Shown here one piece after another: positions 1 to 8,692 of a stretch of DNA of 64,000 nucleotides. The notes beneath the pieces were generated by a model. That model had not been told where the DNA came from and made no database searches. It was given only the letters and a program-made list of their open reading frames with translations. The DNA is from Bacteroidota bacterium (GTDB lineage Bacteria > Bacteroidota > Bacteroidia > Bacteroidales > P3). Where the stretch lies: NCBI GenBank assembly GCA_023415495.1, contig JAEZKK010000011.1, positions 248,001 to 312,000 on the forward strand. The letters are read 5' to 3'. The stretch's first letter is position 1. Every line of letters begins with the position of its first letter. The translations under genes were made by a program, and so were the position numbers.

Positions 1-1679
1 TTGGCTTAATGAAAAAAGAGGATTTAATCTCTGCAGTAGCTAAGGGTGAAGGTAACCCAGTATATATAGTAGGTTCATCAACAGGAAAGGATGGAATACA
101 TGGTTCAAGCTTTGCCTCAGCCGATATTACGGAAAACTCCGCAGATGATATTCCTTCTATTCAAGTTGGAGACCCATTCCAAGAAAAACTATTATTAGAG
201 GCATCACTTGAATTAGGAAAGAGTGGAGCTATTGTTGGAATGCAGGATATGGGAGCTGCAGGTATTATTTGTTCTACTTCTGAAATGAGCGAAAAGGGCA
301 GTAGTGGTATGAATATCTACTTAGATAAGGTGCCATTAAGACAAAAGAATATAGAACCATGGGAAATCCTATTATCGGAAAGCCAAGAGAGAATGTTGGT
401 AGTTGTTGAAAAGGGCAAGGAAGATGTAGTTAAGAGAATATTTGATAAATGGGATTTGAATTGTGCTCAAATTGGAGAGGTTACTAATGAGGATAGATTA
501 AATTTCTATTGGCATGGGGAATTGGTTGCTGATGTTCCAGCCTCAACCCTTGTTCTTGGAGGGGGAGCACCTCAATATGATAGAGAATATAAAGAACCTG
601 CTTATTACGCAGAAACAAAGAAATTTAATATAGATGATATTGAAGAGCCAAGCATGGAAGAGTGCAAAAAGATAGCTCAATTTATTATCTCTCATCCAAA
701 TATTGCTTCAAAACGTTGGGTTTATAACCAATACGATTCAATGGTAGGTACTAAGAATATGAGTACTAATAAACCAAGCGATGCAGCTATAGTTAATATT
801 AAAGGAACTTCAAATGCTATTGCTTGTACTACCGATTGTAATGGAAGATATGTATATGCAGATCCTAATATTGGAGCTCAGATAGCAGTTTCTGAAGCTG
901 CAAGAAATATTGTTTGCTCTGGTGGAGAGCCATTAGCAATTACCAATTGTTTAAACTTTGGGAATCCATATAATCCTGAAACATATTGGCAGTTTGTTAA
1001 TGCTATCCAAGGTATGAGCAAGGCTTGCTTGAAATTTAATACTCCAGTAACAGGAGGAAATGTTAGTTTCTACAATCAAGCATCTATGGATGGAAAAGTT
1101 AAAGCAGTATTCCCAACTCCAGTAATTGGGATGATTGGAGTGGTTGAGAAACATCTTCAAACTACTTTAGATTTCAAAGCTCCTGGTCAAACAATATATC
1201 TATTAGGTAATATAGTAAATGATATAAACTCTTCAGAATATCTTTATTCTTATAAAGGAGTGAAATTATCTCCACCACCTTATTTTGACTTAGAAGAGGA
1301 ATCGAATCTTCATCATACCCTTGGGGGATTAATCTTAGAAGGACTTATTTCTTCAGCACATGACGTTAGCGATGGAGGTTTATTTACTACTCTTATTGAA
1401 TCGGCAGCTCCAAGAAACTTAGGTTTTAATATTCTAACAGATAGTGAAATTCGTTTAGATGCATTCCTTTTTGGAGAATCTCAAGGCAGGGTAGTAATTA
1501 CTATTGACCCAGAGAAAGAAGAAGCTTTTATGGATATGATTAGTCTAACAGGTTTCCAATGTTGTGCAATAGGTACAACTACAAAGGGTGAGATTATTAT
1601 TGACGATGAAAACTTTGGTAATATTAAAGACTATAAAGCCAAATACGATAACTCTATTTCTGAAAGAATGGAGAAATAA
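1..1679 (+). CDS. purL: Phosphoribosylformylglycinamidine synthase, PurL small type (5' end cut off by window)
   Basis: Makes formylglycinamidine ribonucleotide from FGAR, glutamine-derived ammonia and ATP, the fourth step of purine synthesis, in the cytoplasm. The frame is open to the left edge, and the ATG at position 9 is an internal Met inside the conserved core, so roughly the first quarter is missing. Visible motifs are TGKDGIHGSSFAS near residue 25 of the fragment, QDMGAAGI near 79, TGGNVSF near 350, HDVSDGGL near 455 and FGESQGR near 485: two AIRS-type domains. The protein stops after them, with no glutamine amidotransferase domain, so this is the small PurL that needs separate PurQ and PurS, unlike the roughly 1200-residue fused enzymes. 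A 42-bp gap separates it from the next gene. Confidence 0.96.
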   Translation, partial: GLMKKEDLISAVAKGEGNPVYIVGSSTGKDGIHGSSFASADITENSADDIPSIQVGDPFQEKLLLEASLELGKSGAIVGMQDMGAAGIICSTSEMSEKGSSGMNIYLDKVPLRQKNIEPWEILLSESQERMLVVVEKGKEDVVKRIFDKWDLNCAQIGEVTNEDRLNFYWHGELVADVPASTLVLGGGAPQYDREYKEPAYYAETKKFNIDDIEEPSMEECKKIAQFIISHPNIASKRWVYNQYDSMVGTKNMSTNKPSDAAIVNIKGTSNAIACTTDCNGRYVYADPNIGAQIAVSEAARNIVCSGGEPLAITNCLNFGNPYNPETYWQFVNAIQGMSKACLKFNTPVTGGNVSFYNQASMDGKVKAVFPTPVIGMIGVVEKHLQTTLDFKAPGQTIYLLGNIVNDINSSEYLYSYKGVKLSPPPYFDLEEESNLHHTLGGLILEGLISSAHDVSDGGLFTTLIESAAPRNLGFNILTDSEIRLDAFLFGESQGRVVITIDPEKEEAFMDMISLTGFQCCAIGTTTKGEIIIDDENFGNIKDYKAKYDNSISERMEK

Positions 1680-1721
1680 TTAATCGAAAAAAGAAGTAAT
1701 AAATAATTAAGAAAAGAAATT

Positions 1722-3104
1722 ATGAAGAGAATTATAGTATCAATAATTAGTATTATTGGAGTTTTTGGAGTGATTCAAGCCCAAAACGAAGGGATAAGCC
1801 AAAAGATGCTTGAGAAAATCGAAAAAGGATATAAAGCTACCTCTGAACAAAAGGCATTGAGAAATGCAATTTCTAATAATCCTATTGATAAACTTGCAAT
1901 AAACCTTGAAAACGAAGCAAATTACGATACATATTTTTCAAATAGAGTAAAGACCAAGGGAATATCTGACCAAAAATCCTCAGGACGTTGTTGGATGTTT
2001 ACTGGATTCAATGTTCTAAGAGCAGAAATGATATCAAGATACGATTTAGGAGACTTCAATTTCTCTCATAATTATCTTTTCTTTTACGACCAATTAGAAA
2101 AATCAAACCTATTCCTTTCTTTAGTTATTAAACATAGAGAAGAAGAATTGGATTCTAAACATAACGAATGGTTATTGAAGAATGTGCTTTCTGATGGAGG
2201 GCAGTTTACTGGTGTAAGCGACCTTGTAATGAAATATGGTCTTGTTCCATCAAATATAATGAATGAAACTTATAATTCAGAGAATACAAGGACAATTTCA
2301 AACTTGATTACTCTAAAGCTTAAGGAATTTGCACTTGAACTTAGAGAAATTGATTCAAAGAAAATTGAAACAAGAAAGGTTGAAATGCTTTCTACTATAT
2401 ATAGAATGTTGGTTTTTGCTTATGGAGAACCAGTTAAAGAATTTACTTACACTCTAAGAAACTCAAGTGGAAAGGAAATCTCTACAGGGAAATACACTCC
2501 TAAATCATTTTATCAAACATTTATAGGCAAGGATTTAACTAAGCAATATGTTATGTTAATGAATGATCCTACTCGCCCTTATTATAAGCTTTATGAGATA
2601 GAGAACGATCGTCATGTTATTGATGGATATAATTGGAGATATATAAATCTTCCAATAAATGAGATAAAAGCTTTTGCTATTGCTTCTATTAAAGATTCTT
2701 CAATGATGTATTTCTCTTGCGATGTTGGTAAGTTCTATAATAGACAAAAGGGATTATTGGATATAAATAGTTTCGATTATGCTTCATTGATGGGAACAGA
2801 GTTCTCTATGAATAAGACTCAAAGAATCCAAACTTTTGCAAGCGGTTCTTCTCATGCAATGACTCTTTGTGCTGTGGATTTGGATAAGGACAATAAACCT
2901 AAGAAATGGTTAGTGGAAAATAGTTGGGGAGCAAATGCAGGATGGCAAGGGAATTTAATTATTACCGATGAGTGGTTTAATGAATATATGTTTAGACTTG
3001 TAGTTGACAGGAAATACCTTGATGCAAAAACTTTAGATATATTAAATTTACATCCAATTATGCTTCCACCATGGGATCCTATGTTCTCTGAAGATATTGA
3101 TTAA
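1722..3104 (+). CDS. Secreted C1B cysteine aminopeptidase (bleomycin hydrolase / PepC family)
   Basis: Papain-fold aminopeptidase of peptidase family C1B. Residues 1-20 form a signal peptide ending VIQA|Q, which implies a periplasmic or exported enzyme, whereas classic PepC and bleomycin hydrolase are cytoplasmic. The active-site block QKSSGRCWMF puts the nucleophilic Cys at residue 90 with its oxyanion-hole Gln just before; the catalytic His is in SSHAMTL (378) and the Asn in VENSWG (400). At 460 residues it has the normal family length. The C-terminus lacks an obvious terminal Ala or Lys tail. Likely role: trimming imported peptides, as in peptide-fermenting Bacteroidales; substrate is inferred. 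It lies downstream of purL with no clear promoter. Confidence 0.9.
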   Translation: MKRIIVSIISIIGVFGVIQAQNEGISQKMLEKIEKGYKATSEQKALRNAISNNPIDKLAINLENEANYDTYFSNRVKTKGISDQKSSGRCWMFTGFNVLRAEMISRYDLGDFNFSHNYLFFYDQLEKSNLFLSLVIKHREEELDSKHNEWLLKNVLSDGGQFTGVSDLVMKYGLVPSNIMNETYNSENTRTISNLITLKLKEFALELREIDSKKIETRKVEMLSTIYRMLVFAYGEPVKEFTYTLRNSSGKEISTGKYTPKSFYQTFIGKDLTKQYVMLMNDPTRPYYKLYEIENDRHVIDGYNWRYINLPINEIKAFAIASIKDSSMMYFSCDVGKFYNRQKGLLDINSFDYASLMGTEFSMNKTQRIQTFASGSSHAMTLCAVDLDKDNKPKKWLVENSWGANAGWQGNLIITDEWFNEYMFRLVVDRKYLDAKTLDILNLHPIMLPPWDPMFSEDID

Positions 3105-3127
3105 TTGGGTTTTTAATAAATAGAAAA

Positions 3128-3844
3128 ATGAAATTGATAAAGTTAAGTGTTCTGTTTTTACTTTCATTATTTCTTACTTTAAACTCCTATTCTCAAGTCG
3201 ATTCATTAGACAACTCAAATTTCTATATTGACGAATATGAATTAAGTAAAGGAGAAGAGGACGAGGAATCGTTGGAGATAGAATTAAAAAATAAAGATGA
3301 TGAAGGTTTAATTAGCTTTGCACAAGGGTTATTAGATTATATAAATATATTGAAGGAAAAGGATAGTTTGATTTATTATTTTGTAAAGCCAATAGGCAGA
3401 GAAGAAATTATAGATAGAGACGAAAATCCTAATCCTTTGAATATTGAAAGAAAGTATGAGTTAGTATTTCATCCTAATTCCAGTAAACCAATGTTTGTAA
3501 GGGAAATGGTAATGAATGAAAATCAGGCTTGGGATTTTTCCTATGGTAGCTTTTTCGATACTATTGGTAATTTAGTAATGTTTATAAGAGAATATAATAC
3601 TTTCTATTCTCAATGTGCGGAGCTTGCCTTCGAACATTCTGAGTATTTCTATAATAAGGATTTTGAATTAATTAAAAAGACTTACCAAGCCTATGATCAA
3701 AATCATAATCCTTTGGAAATAGATGATTGTTGGATGGATAGAGAGTATTATTCTAAGTACAAAACAATAGATGAATTACTTTCTTCTGTAAAATTGAATA
3801 TTAATCTTTTCGAAAAAGAAACTGAAATCCAAATAGAGGAATAA
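3128..3844 (+). CDS. Secreted protein of unknown function
   Basis: I do not recognise a family. The 238-residue product begins with a hydrophobic signal peptide (MKLIKLSVLFLLSLFLTLNSYS, cleavage probably before QVDS). The mature part is acidic, with a run rich in Glu and Asp around residues 40-60 and scattered aromatic residues, and no transmembrane segment. It sits 23 bp after the C1B peptidase and 2 bp before coaX, so it is probably co-transcribed with both. The segment around residues 105-150 (PNSSKPMFVREM, then SYGSFFDTIGNLVMF) could be a beta-rich fold, but that is only an impression. Probably periplasmic or surface exposed. Confidence 0.75.
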   Translation: MKLIKLSVLFLLSLFLTLNSYSQVDSLDNSNFYIDEYELSKGEEDEESLEIELKNKDDEGLISFAQGLLDYINILKEKDSLIYYFVKPIGREEIIDRDENPNPLNIERKYELVFHPNSSKPMFVREMVMNENQAWDFSYGSFFDTIGNLVMFIREYNTFYSQCAELAFEHSEYFYNKDFELIKKTYQAYDQNHNPLEIDDCWMDREYYSKYKTIDELLSSVKLNINLFEKETEIQIEE

Positions 3845-3846
3845 TT

Positions 3847-4581
3847 GTGAGATTAATTATTGATATAGGTAATTCAAGAACAAAGCTTGCTGTTTTTTCT
3901 TCAGAAAATCTAATCTATTTAGATATTCAAAAAGAAATAAGCATAGATATACTTAAGAATTTATTCCAAAGGTTTCCCTCTGTCAATATGTCAATAATCT
4001 CATGTGTAGGGATTAGTCGAGAGAGTTTATCTCCAATTATTGATTTTATTAGCAAAAACTCAAAGCTAATAGAGATGAATTCAAATCTTAGCTTTGGAAT
4101 TAATATTAAATATGAAACTCCCAATAGTCTTGGAGTGGACAGAATTGCAGGAGTAATTGGAGCAAAGTCTCTTTTCCCTAATCAGAATATATTAGTAATT
4201 GATGCAGGTTCTTGCATTACTTACGATTTTATAGATAAGAATAATATTTATCTTGGAGGAGGTATTTCTCCTGGATTTCTTATGAAATTTAGGGCTTTGA
4301 ATAATTTCACAGCTAATTTGCCGTTAATAACCCATGTTGATAATTCTCCTTACTTGGGAAAGAGCACTCATGAATCAATTCTCTCAGGAGTAATTCATGG
4401 AACATTGTTTGAAATTAAAGGTTTTATCGACTATTATAAATCTCAGGTATCTGGTTTGAAGATTATTCTTTCAGGTGGAGATGGAGATTTTATTTATAAA
4501 AATATTAAAGAAGAAATTTTACTTGAGGAGAACCTTGTTCTCTATGGATTAAATATAATACTTGAATCAAATGCAAAATAG
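3847..4581 (+). CDS. coaX: Type III pantothenate kinase
   Basis: Phosphorylates pantothenate, the first step of coenzyme A synthesis; type III enzymes belong to the ASKHA superfamily and need a monovalent cation. The N-terminal phosphate motif reads IDIGNSRTKLAVF, followed by the pantothenate-site block LGVDRIAGVIGA (about residue 96) and the second phosphate motif VIDAGSCITYDFI (about 118), then LGGGISPG. Length (244) is normal. The start is GTG, placed 2 bp after the previous stop. It heads a cluster, coaX-OMP-TPR-lptC, that recurs in Bacteroidales, and its last 11 bp overlap the next gene's ATG. Confidence 0.95.
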   Translation: MRLIIDIGNSRTKLAVFSSENLIYLDIQKEISIDILKNLFQRFPSVNMSIISCVGISRESLSPIIDFISKNSKLIEMNSNLSFGINIKYETPNSLGVDRIAGVIGAKSLFPNQNILVIDAGSCITYDFIDKNNIYLGGGISPGFLMKFRALNNFTANLPLITHVDNSPYLGKSTHESILSGVIHGTLFEIKGFIDYYKSQVSGLKIILSGGDGDFIYKNIKEEILLEENLVLYGLNIILESNAK

Positions 4582-5845
4582 AATTTATCAGTTTCTATTA
4601 GTTATTTTAGTGGTGATTATCCCTATTATTGCTAATTCACAAAATTCAGTTAGCTCTCCTTATTCCAGATATGGTATAGGTAATACTAATATTTATAATA
4701 ATGCCATCAATAATTCAATGGGAGGCATAGGTTATACAATGAGAGCAAATAATCATGTTAATTATCTGAATCCAGCCTCTTATTCAGCAATAGATACAAA
4801 TTCACTTGTATTCGATATAGGGTTTTATTCAGAATTGGTTTTCCTTTCTACCAATGATAATAAGTCAAGAGGTAATAATTCAAGCATATCACATATACTT
4901 ATTGGATTGCCTATTCACAAAACTACTAAATTAGCTTTTGGGTTACTACCAATGTCTAATGTAAATTACACAAGCTCTGAAACTATTTCAGATACAGTGT
5001 TAGGTTCACATAAGAAAGAATATGGAGCTGACGGAGGGATAAGTAAAGCTTTATTAGGTCTTTCTTATTCTCCAATTTCTAATCTTTCTTTTGGAGTTAA
5101 TTTTGAATATTTATTCGGTAATTATTATAAAAGCTCAACACTTAGCTTCCCTGACTCTCTTTATATGTATTCTTCAAGAAAAGAAGAAAACTACAATATC
5201 AACTCCTTTAATTTTAATTTAGGGGCTCAATACTACCATAAATTAAATAATGGAGATAAATTAGGCTTTGGGTTAGTTTATAATATGCCTCTAAAGTTAA
5301 GTACTGATAATATATTTAGTTATTACACATTTACAACTTCTGCAGGATTAGAATATGTAAAGGATTCTATTTTAGAAACAAGTTCTAAAGGGAAGATAAG
5401 CTATCCTCAATCAATTGGTTTAGGTCTTTCTTATGAAAGAGAGGGTGATTTTTATATTGGAATGGATGGGAACTACACAAGCTGGTCTGATTTCTTATTC
5501 CAAAGTGATAGATTTAATCAAAATTTAGTTGATGATTATAGAGTTAGTATTGGCTCACAATGGAGGCCTAATGCCTATGGCACGTATTTTGAGAAGATGG
5601 TTTATAGAGCGGGGATTAGTTATAATACGGGAATGTTAGAAATATTTGACACAAGATTAAATCAAATAGGGGTAAGCCTTGGATTTGGATTACCAATTAA
5701 AAAATCAAATACCTTAATTAATTTCAGTATAGAGTACCAAAAGAGAGGCTCAAGAGATAATGGATTAATTAGAGAAGACTATATTAAATTTGGACTTTCA
5801 TTCTCAGCAAAAGATAACTGGTTCTTTAAAAGAAAGTATCAATAA
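4571..5845 (+). CDS. Outer-membrane beta-barrel protein of the coaX-lptC cluster
   Basis: Signal peptide (about residues 1-24, ending IANSQ) followed by many amphipathic strands with alternating aromatic and polar residues, such as LSFGVNFEYLFGNYY and DKLGFGLVYNMPLKL, ending in an aromatic C-terminal strand. This pattern fits an outer-membrane barrel, possibly of the FadL/OMPP1-like type. The N-terminal SSPYSRYGIGN motif is common in Bacteroidota proteins at this locus. An in-frame TTG nine bases upstream is possible, but the ATG chosen directly precedes the signal peptide. The gene overlaps coaX by 11 bp, suggesting translational coupling. Function unknown; the neighbourhood points to envelope biogenesis. 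Confidence 0.8.
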   Translation: MQNRIYQFLLVILVVIIPIIANSQNSVSSPYSRYGIGNTNIYNNAINNSMGGIGYTMRANNHVNYLNPASYSAIDTNSLVFDIGFYSELVFLSTNDNKSRGNNSSISHILIGLPIHKTTKLAFGLLPMSNVNYTSSETISDTVLGSHKKEYGADGGISKALLGLSYSPISNLSFGVNFEYLFGNYYKSSTLSFPDSLYMYSSRKEENYNINSFNFNLGAQYYHKLNNGDKLGFGLVYNMPLKLSTDNIFSYYTFTTSAGLEYVKDSILETSSKGKISYPQSIGLGLSYEREGDFYIGMDGNYTSWSDFLFQSDRFNQNLVDDYRVSIGSQWRPNAYGTYFEKMVYRAGISYNTGMLEIFDTRLNQIGVSLGFGLPIKKSNTLINFSIEYQKRGSRDNGLIREDYIKFGLSFSAKDNWFFKRKYQ

Positions 5846-5877
5846 AGGAAATAAATAATAAAATAATAAATAGAAAG

Positions 5878-7212
5878 ATGAAAAGAATTGTTTCAGTGCT
5901 AATGTTTGTAGCACTTTCAAGTTTTGCTTTAAATACCTTTGCACAGAAGTATGGGAATACTCCAGAGGATAGCGTAAACTGTTTAATCAATAACTCTTTG
6001 TACCAAGAGTTCTACCAACAAAAGAACTATAAGGATGCTTATAAGCCTTGGAAGGCAGCTATTAAGGATTGTCCTCAATATCATATTAATTTATATATTA
6101 GAGGAGCAGTAATTTTAAAGCAATTAATAGTTGCCTCTTCTGATGCTGCTGAACAGTCAAAATACATAGATGAATTAATTTCATTATACGATAAGAGAGC
6201 AGCAGCTTTTGGAGATGAGGCAAATAATATTGCAAGAAAGGCTAAGGATATATCTGATTTTTTGCCAAACGAAAAGGAGAGAGTATATAATCTTTATAAA
6301 GAAGCTGTTGAAAAAGGTGGAAAAGATTTAGACGACCAATACAAACCTCTTTATCTAAAAGCAACTTTTGAATACCTTCATTCAATAAATGCAAGCGAAG
6401 AACAAATGTCACTTTTATTTGACTCTTACGATTATGCAGCAGATGCTTTAGAACATTCTCTTAGATTAGCAAAAACTGCAGGAGATGAAAAGACACAACA
6501 AAAGATTGAATCCTATATTGCAATGATAGAACAAGTAATAGAGCCTTTTGCAACCTGTGACAAGATTGAACCTATATTTAGACCAAAATATGATAAAAAC
6601 CCACAGGATATTGATTTGTTAAAGAAAATTACTACAACGTTAGAAAGAAAGAGTTGTGTATCAAGCGAGTTGTTTTTCTTAGCAACTGAAAGCCTTCATA
6701 GATTAGAACCTTCAGCAAAAAGTGCTGTTATGATGGGCAAGATGTTATATGGTAAAGAAAAATTCAAAGAATCGGCAGACTATTTTAAAGAAGCAATAGA
6801 ACAGTTAGATGATGATTTCTCAAAGGCAGAAAATTACTATCTAATGGGACTATCACTAATGCAAGCAAATCAATATTCAGCTGCAAGAGCTGCATTTAAC
6901 GAGGCAAGTAAATTAGACCCACAAAGAGAGGGAAAATGTTTGGTTGCAATAGCTCAAATGTATTTAAGCAGTGCTGCAAGCTGTGCCTCTCATGATGGAA
7001 AAATTAGAGGAGCTGCTTGGGTAGCATACGATAAGGCAGCAAAAGCAAAGAGTCTGGACATTGAAATAGCTGACCAAGCAGAAAGAATAATGTCAGCAGC
7101 AAGAAGCCAATGGCCAACACAAGAAGGAGCATTCTTCTATTCAATTACCAATGGTCAAAGCTTTTCAGTAGGATGTTGGATAAATGAATCTACAGTGGTA
7201 AGACTTAGATAG
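5878..7212 (+). CDS. Tetratricopeptide-repeat protein, exported
   Basis: Has a signal peptide (about residues 1-22, ending LNTFAQ). TPR-like helical pairs occur around residues 45-70 and again at about 275-365; ENYYLMGLSLMQANQYSAA is a clear TPR helix. The C-terminal 60 residues are Ala-rich. In Bacteroidales the same gene order (coaX, barrel protein, TPR protein, LptC) is common, which suggests a periplasmic scaffold working with envelope assembly. It is 32 bp after the barrel gene, and its TAG ends 5 bp before the lptC ATG. Specific partner unknown. Confidence 0.82.
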   Translation: MKRIVSVLMFVALSSFALNTFAQKYGNTPEDSVNCLINNSLYQEFYQQKNYKDAYKPWKAAIKDCPQYHINLYIRGAVILKQLIVASSDAAEQSKYIDELISLYDKRAAAFGDEANNIARKAKDISDFLPNEKERVYNLYKEAVEKGGKDLDDQYKPLYLKATFEYLHSINASEEQMSLLFDSYDYAADALEHSLRLAKTAGDEKTQQKIESYIAMIEQVIEPFATCDKIEPIFRPKYDKNPQDIDLLKKITTTLERKSCVSSELFFLATESLHRLEPSAKSAVMMGKMLYGKEKFKESADYFKEAIEQLDDDFSKAENYYLMGLSLMQANQYSAARAAFNEASKLDPQREGKCLVAIAQMYLSSAASCASHDGKIRGAAWVAYDKAAKAKSLDIEIADQAERIMSAARSQWPTQEGAFFYSITNGQSFSVGCWINESTVVRLR

Positions 7213-7217
7213 TGTTA

Positions 7218-7775
7218 ATGAAATTCCATAATAAAACTAAAAAGAGATTAGGCCTTGTATTACTTGGTCTAATCTCTTTTTCTTTATTCTCTTGCAATAA
7301 TAAAATTAAAGAGAAAGAGGATAAGAATATTCATCCTATGCAGACGATTATCAATGCTAATATCATTAGAAGTGTAGATGCAGATGTTGAGGTAGAATTG
7401 AAAAGCGATATTATTCATAATTTTGACGGTGATAGCGCAAGAATGGTTTTCCCTAAAGGTGTTAGAGCATGGTTTTATGATGATATGCAGAAAGTAAATA
7501 CATATTTGGAAGCAGACTATGCAATCAATTACCAAAACTCAAATCAAGTGCTTTTAAGAGATAGTATAATGATTATAGATTATGTAAAGAAAGATACTAT
7601 CTATTGTCAAGAGCTAATTTGGGAAAAAAGCTTAAAGAGAGTTTATTCTAATAAACCTGTTATGAGAATTGGAGTAAATGGCATAGCTTATGGAGATGGG
7701 TTTGAATCCAACGAAAGAATGGATAGCCTTAGGATAAAAAATCCAAGAGGAACACAATATATTTACGAAGAATAA
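7218..7775 (+). CDS. lptC: LPS export protein LptC-like lipoprotein
   Basis: LptC is the bitopic or lipid-anchored periplasmic component that passes lipopolysaccharide from the LptBFG transporter to LptA. Here the N-terminus is basic, then hydrophobic, and ends in a lipobox-like SLFSC, so the protein is predicted to be a lipoprotein. The mature part has the short beta strands of the LptC/LptA jellyroll (for example IIHNFDGDSARMVFPKGVRA). A GTG lies 6 bp further upstream; I prefer the ATG at 7218. Last gene of the coaX cluster. The CorC-like gene that often follows in relatives is absent, replaced by a tRNA cluster. Confidence 0.83.
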   Translation: MKFHNKTKKRLGLVLLGLISFSLFSCNNKIKEKEDKNIHPMQTIINANIIRSVDADVEVELKSDIIHNFDGDSARMVFPKGVRAWFYDDMQKVNTYLEADYAINYQNSNQVLLRDSIMIIDYVKKDTIYCQELIWEKSLKRVYSNKPVMRIGVNGIAYGDGFESNERMDSLRIKNPRGTQYIYEE

Positions 7776-7791
7776 GGAAATTTTGAGCAAT

Positions 7792-7835
7792 AAAAAAACC
7801 GCAAAGACTATTTGTTAAATTAGTTTTTGCGGTTT
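7792..7835 (-). terminator. Rho-independent terminator of the tRNA-Arg/Pro/Ser cluster
   Basis: A 15-bp stem (AAACCGCAAAGACTA at 7796-7810 against TAGTTTTTGCGGTTT at 7821-7835, with one G-U pair) encloses a 10-nt loop. On the minus strand the stem is followed by a run of seven T. It lies just past the 3' end of tRNA-Arg. On the plus strand it could also end lptC transcripts, though the U run there is poor. Confidence 0.8.
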
Positions 7836-7848
7836 AATAATTTGGTAG

Positions 7849-7922
7849 TGATTGAGGCGGGATTCGAACCCACGACCTACTGCTTAGAAGGCAGTTGCTC
7901 TATCCAGCTGAGCTACTCAACC
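7849..7922 (-). tRNA. tRNA-Arg (anticodon TCT)
   Basis: 74 nt on the minus strand. Acceptor stem GGTTGAG pairs with CTCAATC, the discriminator is A, the T loop contains GGTTCGAATCC and the anticodon loop reads CTTCTAA. CCA is not encoded. Reads AGA codons, which are common in this AT-rich genome. Last of three clustered tRNA genes sharing one promoter and terminator. Confidence 0.95.
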
Positions 7923-7940
7923 AGCCCTTTTCCTATCCAG

Positions 7941-8015
7941 TCGGGGTGGCAGGATTCGAACCTGCGACCTCCAGTTCCCAAAACTGGCGCGATGACCGGA
8001 CTACGCTACACCCCG
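7941..8015 (-). tRNA. tRNA-Pro (anticodon TGG)
   Basis: 75 nt on the minus strand. The acceptor stem CGGGGTG/CACCCCG is fully paired, the anticodon stem CCAGT/ACTGG encloses TTTGGGA with anticodon TGG, and the T loop is TTCGAAT. CCA is not encoded. Middle gene of the cluster, 18 bp from tRNA-Arg. Confidence 0.95.
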
Positions 8016-8067
8016 ATTTTAATATTCCTATTTAGAAACGATAACTTTTATTTAAGTTCTCGTCTGG

Positions 8068-8154
8068 CGGAGAAAGGGGGATTCGAACCCCCGGTACCAG
8101 TAAAGGTACGACAGTTTAGCAAACTGTTGGTTTCAGCCACTCACCCATCTCTCC
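8068..8154 (-). tRNA. tRNA-Ser (anticodon GCT)
   Basis: 87 nt with the long variable arm of a class II tRNA (stem GTACC/GGTAC). Acceptor GGAGAGA pairs with TTTCTCC, discriminator G, anticodon loop TTGCTAA. CCA not encoded. First gene of the cluster, just downstream of a promoter. Confidence 0.95.
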
Positions 8155-8179
8155 CTTATACCCTTCGGAATCGGTCGTG

Positions 8180-8210
8180 CAAAGATACAACTAATTTCAA
8201 AAGTACAAAA
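8180..8210 (-). promoter_or_regulatory. Promoter of the tRNA cluster
   Basis: On the minus strand TTTTG (8210-8206) and TATCTTTG (8187-8180) are separated by 18 bp. This matches the Bacteroidota consensus TTTG-(about 19)-TAnnTTTG. It sits 25 bp before the 5' end of tRNA-Ser. Confidence 0.75.
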
Positions 8211-8421
8211 CTTTTGCCTTAAATTTTTTCTACAAACCATTATTTCAAGTGGCTTTTCTTCACTAATTATACATAAATAATAATGTCCAAGAGTAAGAAA
8301 AACACAAAGATAAGTTTCACTTAGTACATAAATTTATTTAATAATTTCATTTGGTTTTTTATAAAGAATATTCCGTATTTAGCAATACAAATATGGGGCA
8401 AAAGCAACAAAAAAAGATGAA

Positions 8422-8525
8422 TTTATAAGGTATCAGAATATGACCTTGAAAAGTTTTACCCTGTAAAGATTGAAGGAACCATTCTGAGCATTGCAGAAAT
8501 TGAGGCTAAATTAAGCAATAAGTAA
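8422..8525 (+). pseudogene. Orphan C-terminal gene fragment (34 codons)
   Basis: This frame reads like coding sequence: IYKVSEYDLEKFYPVKIEG, then TILSIAEIEAKLSNK and a stop. It is preceded immediately by an in-frame TGA and has no start codon. Codon choice (GAA, AAG, ATT, GCA) matches neighbouring genes. I read it as the 3' stump of a lost gene; I cannot name the parent family. The rest of the 8211-8587 gap shows only AT-rich sequence without a supported gene. Confidence 0.4.
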
Positions 8526-8552
8526 ATGACGAAGCCATATTTTAGAAGACTT

Positions 8553-8692
8553 AATCTATTCTTAATTAACATCTCTGTTAAGAAAAATAGCTTTTGATTC
8601 TACGAAAATAGAATCAAATTACATTTTTTTAGAATCAAGAGTTAGTTTTCTGTAATTTGATTCTATTTTTCTGTAATTTGATTTCGTTTTAG
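8553..8692 (+). repeat. Phased repeat array A: 35-bp leader plus five 21-bp units
   Basis: Leader at 8553-8587, then units starting at 8588, 8609, 8630, 8651 and 8672, each a 15-bp word plus a 6-nt A/T-rich spacer. Words: TAGCTTTTGATTCTA, TAGAATCAAATTACA, TAGAATCAAGAGTTA, TGTAATTTGATTCTA, TGTAATTTGATTTCG. Word 2 and word 4 are exact reverse complements; word 1 is close to the reverse complement of word 3. The last unit runs into the stop codon of the HhH gene. The same leader and layout recur at 31.4 kb and, inverted, at 52.7 kb. Confidence 0.85.

Noticed and set aside
7827..8222. 131-codon ORF on the plus strand
   Set aside because: It lies wholly across three tRNA genes on the minus strand and resembles the false proteins read from antisense tRNA.
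8068..8692. Integrative element at the tRNA-Ser gene
   Set aside because: No integrase, no second copy of the tRNA 3' end found within the window.
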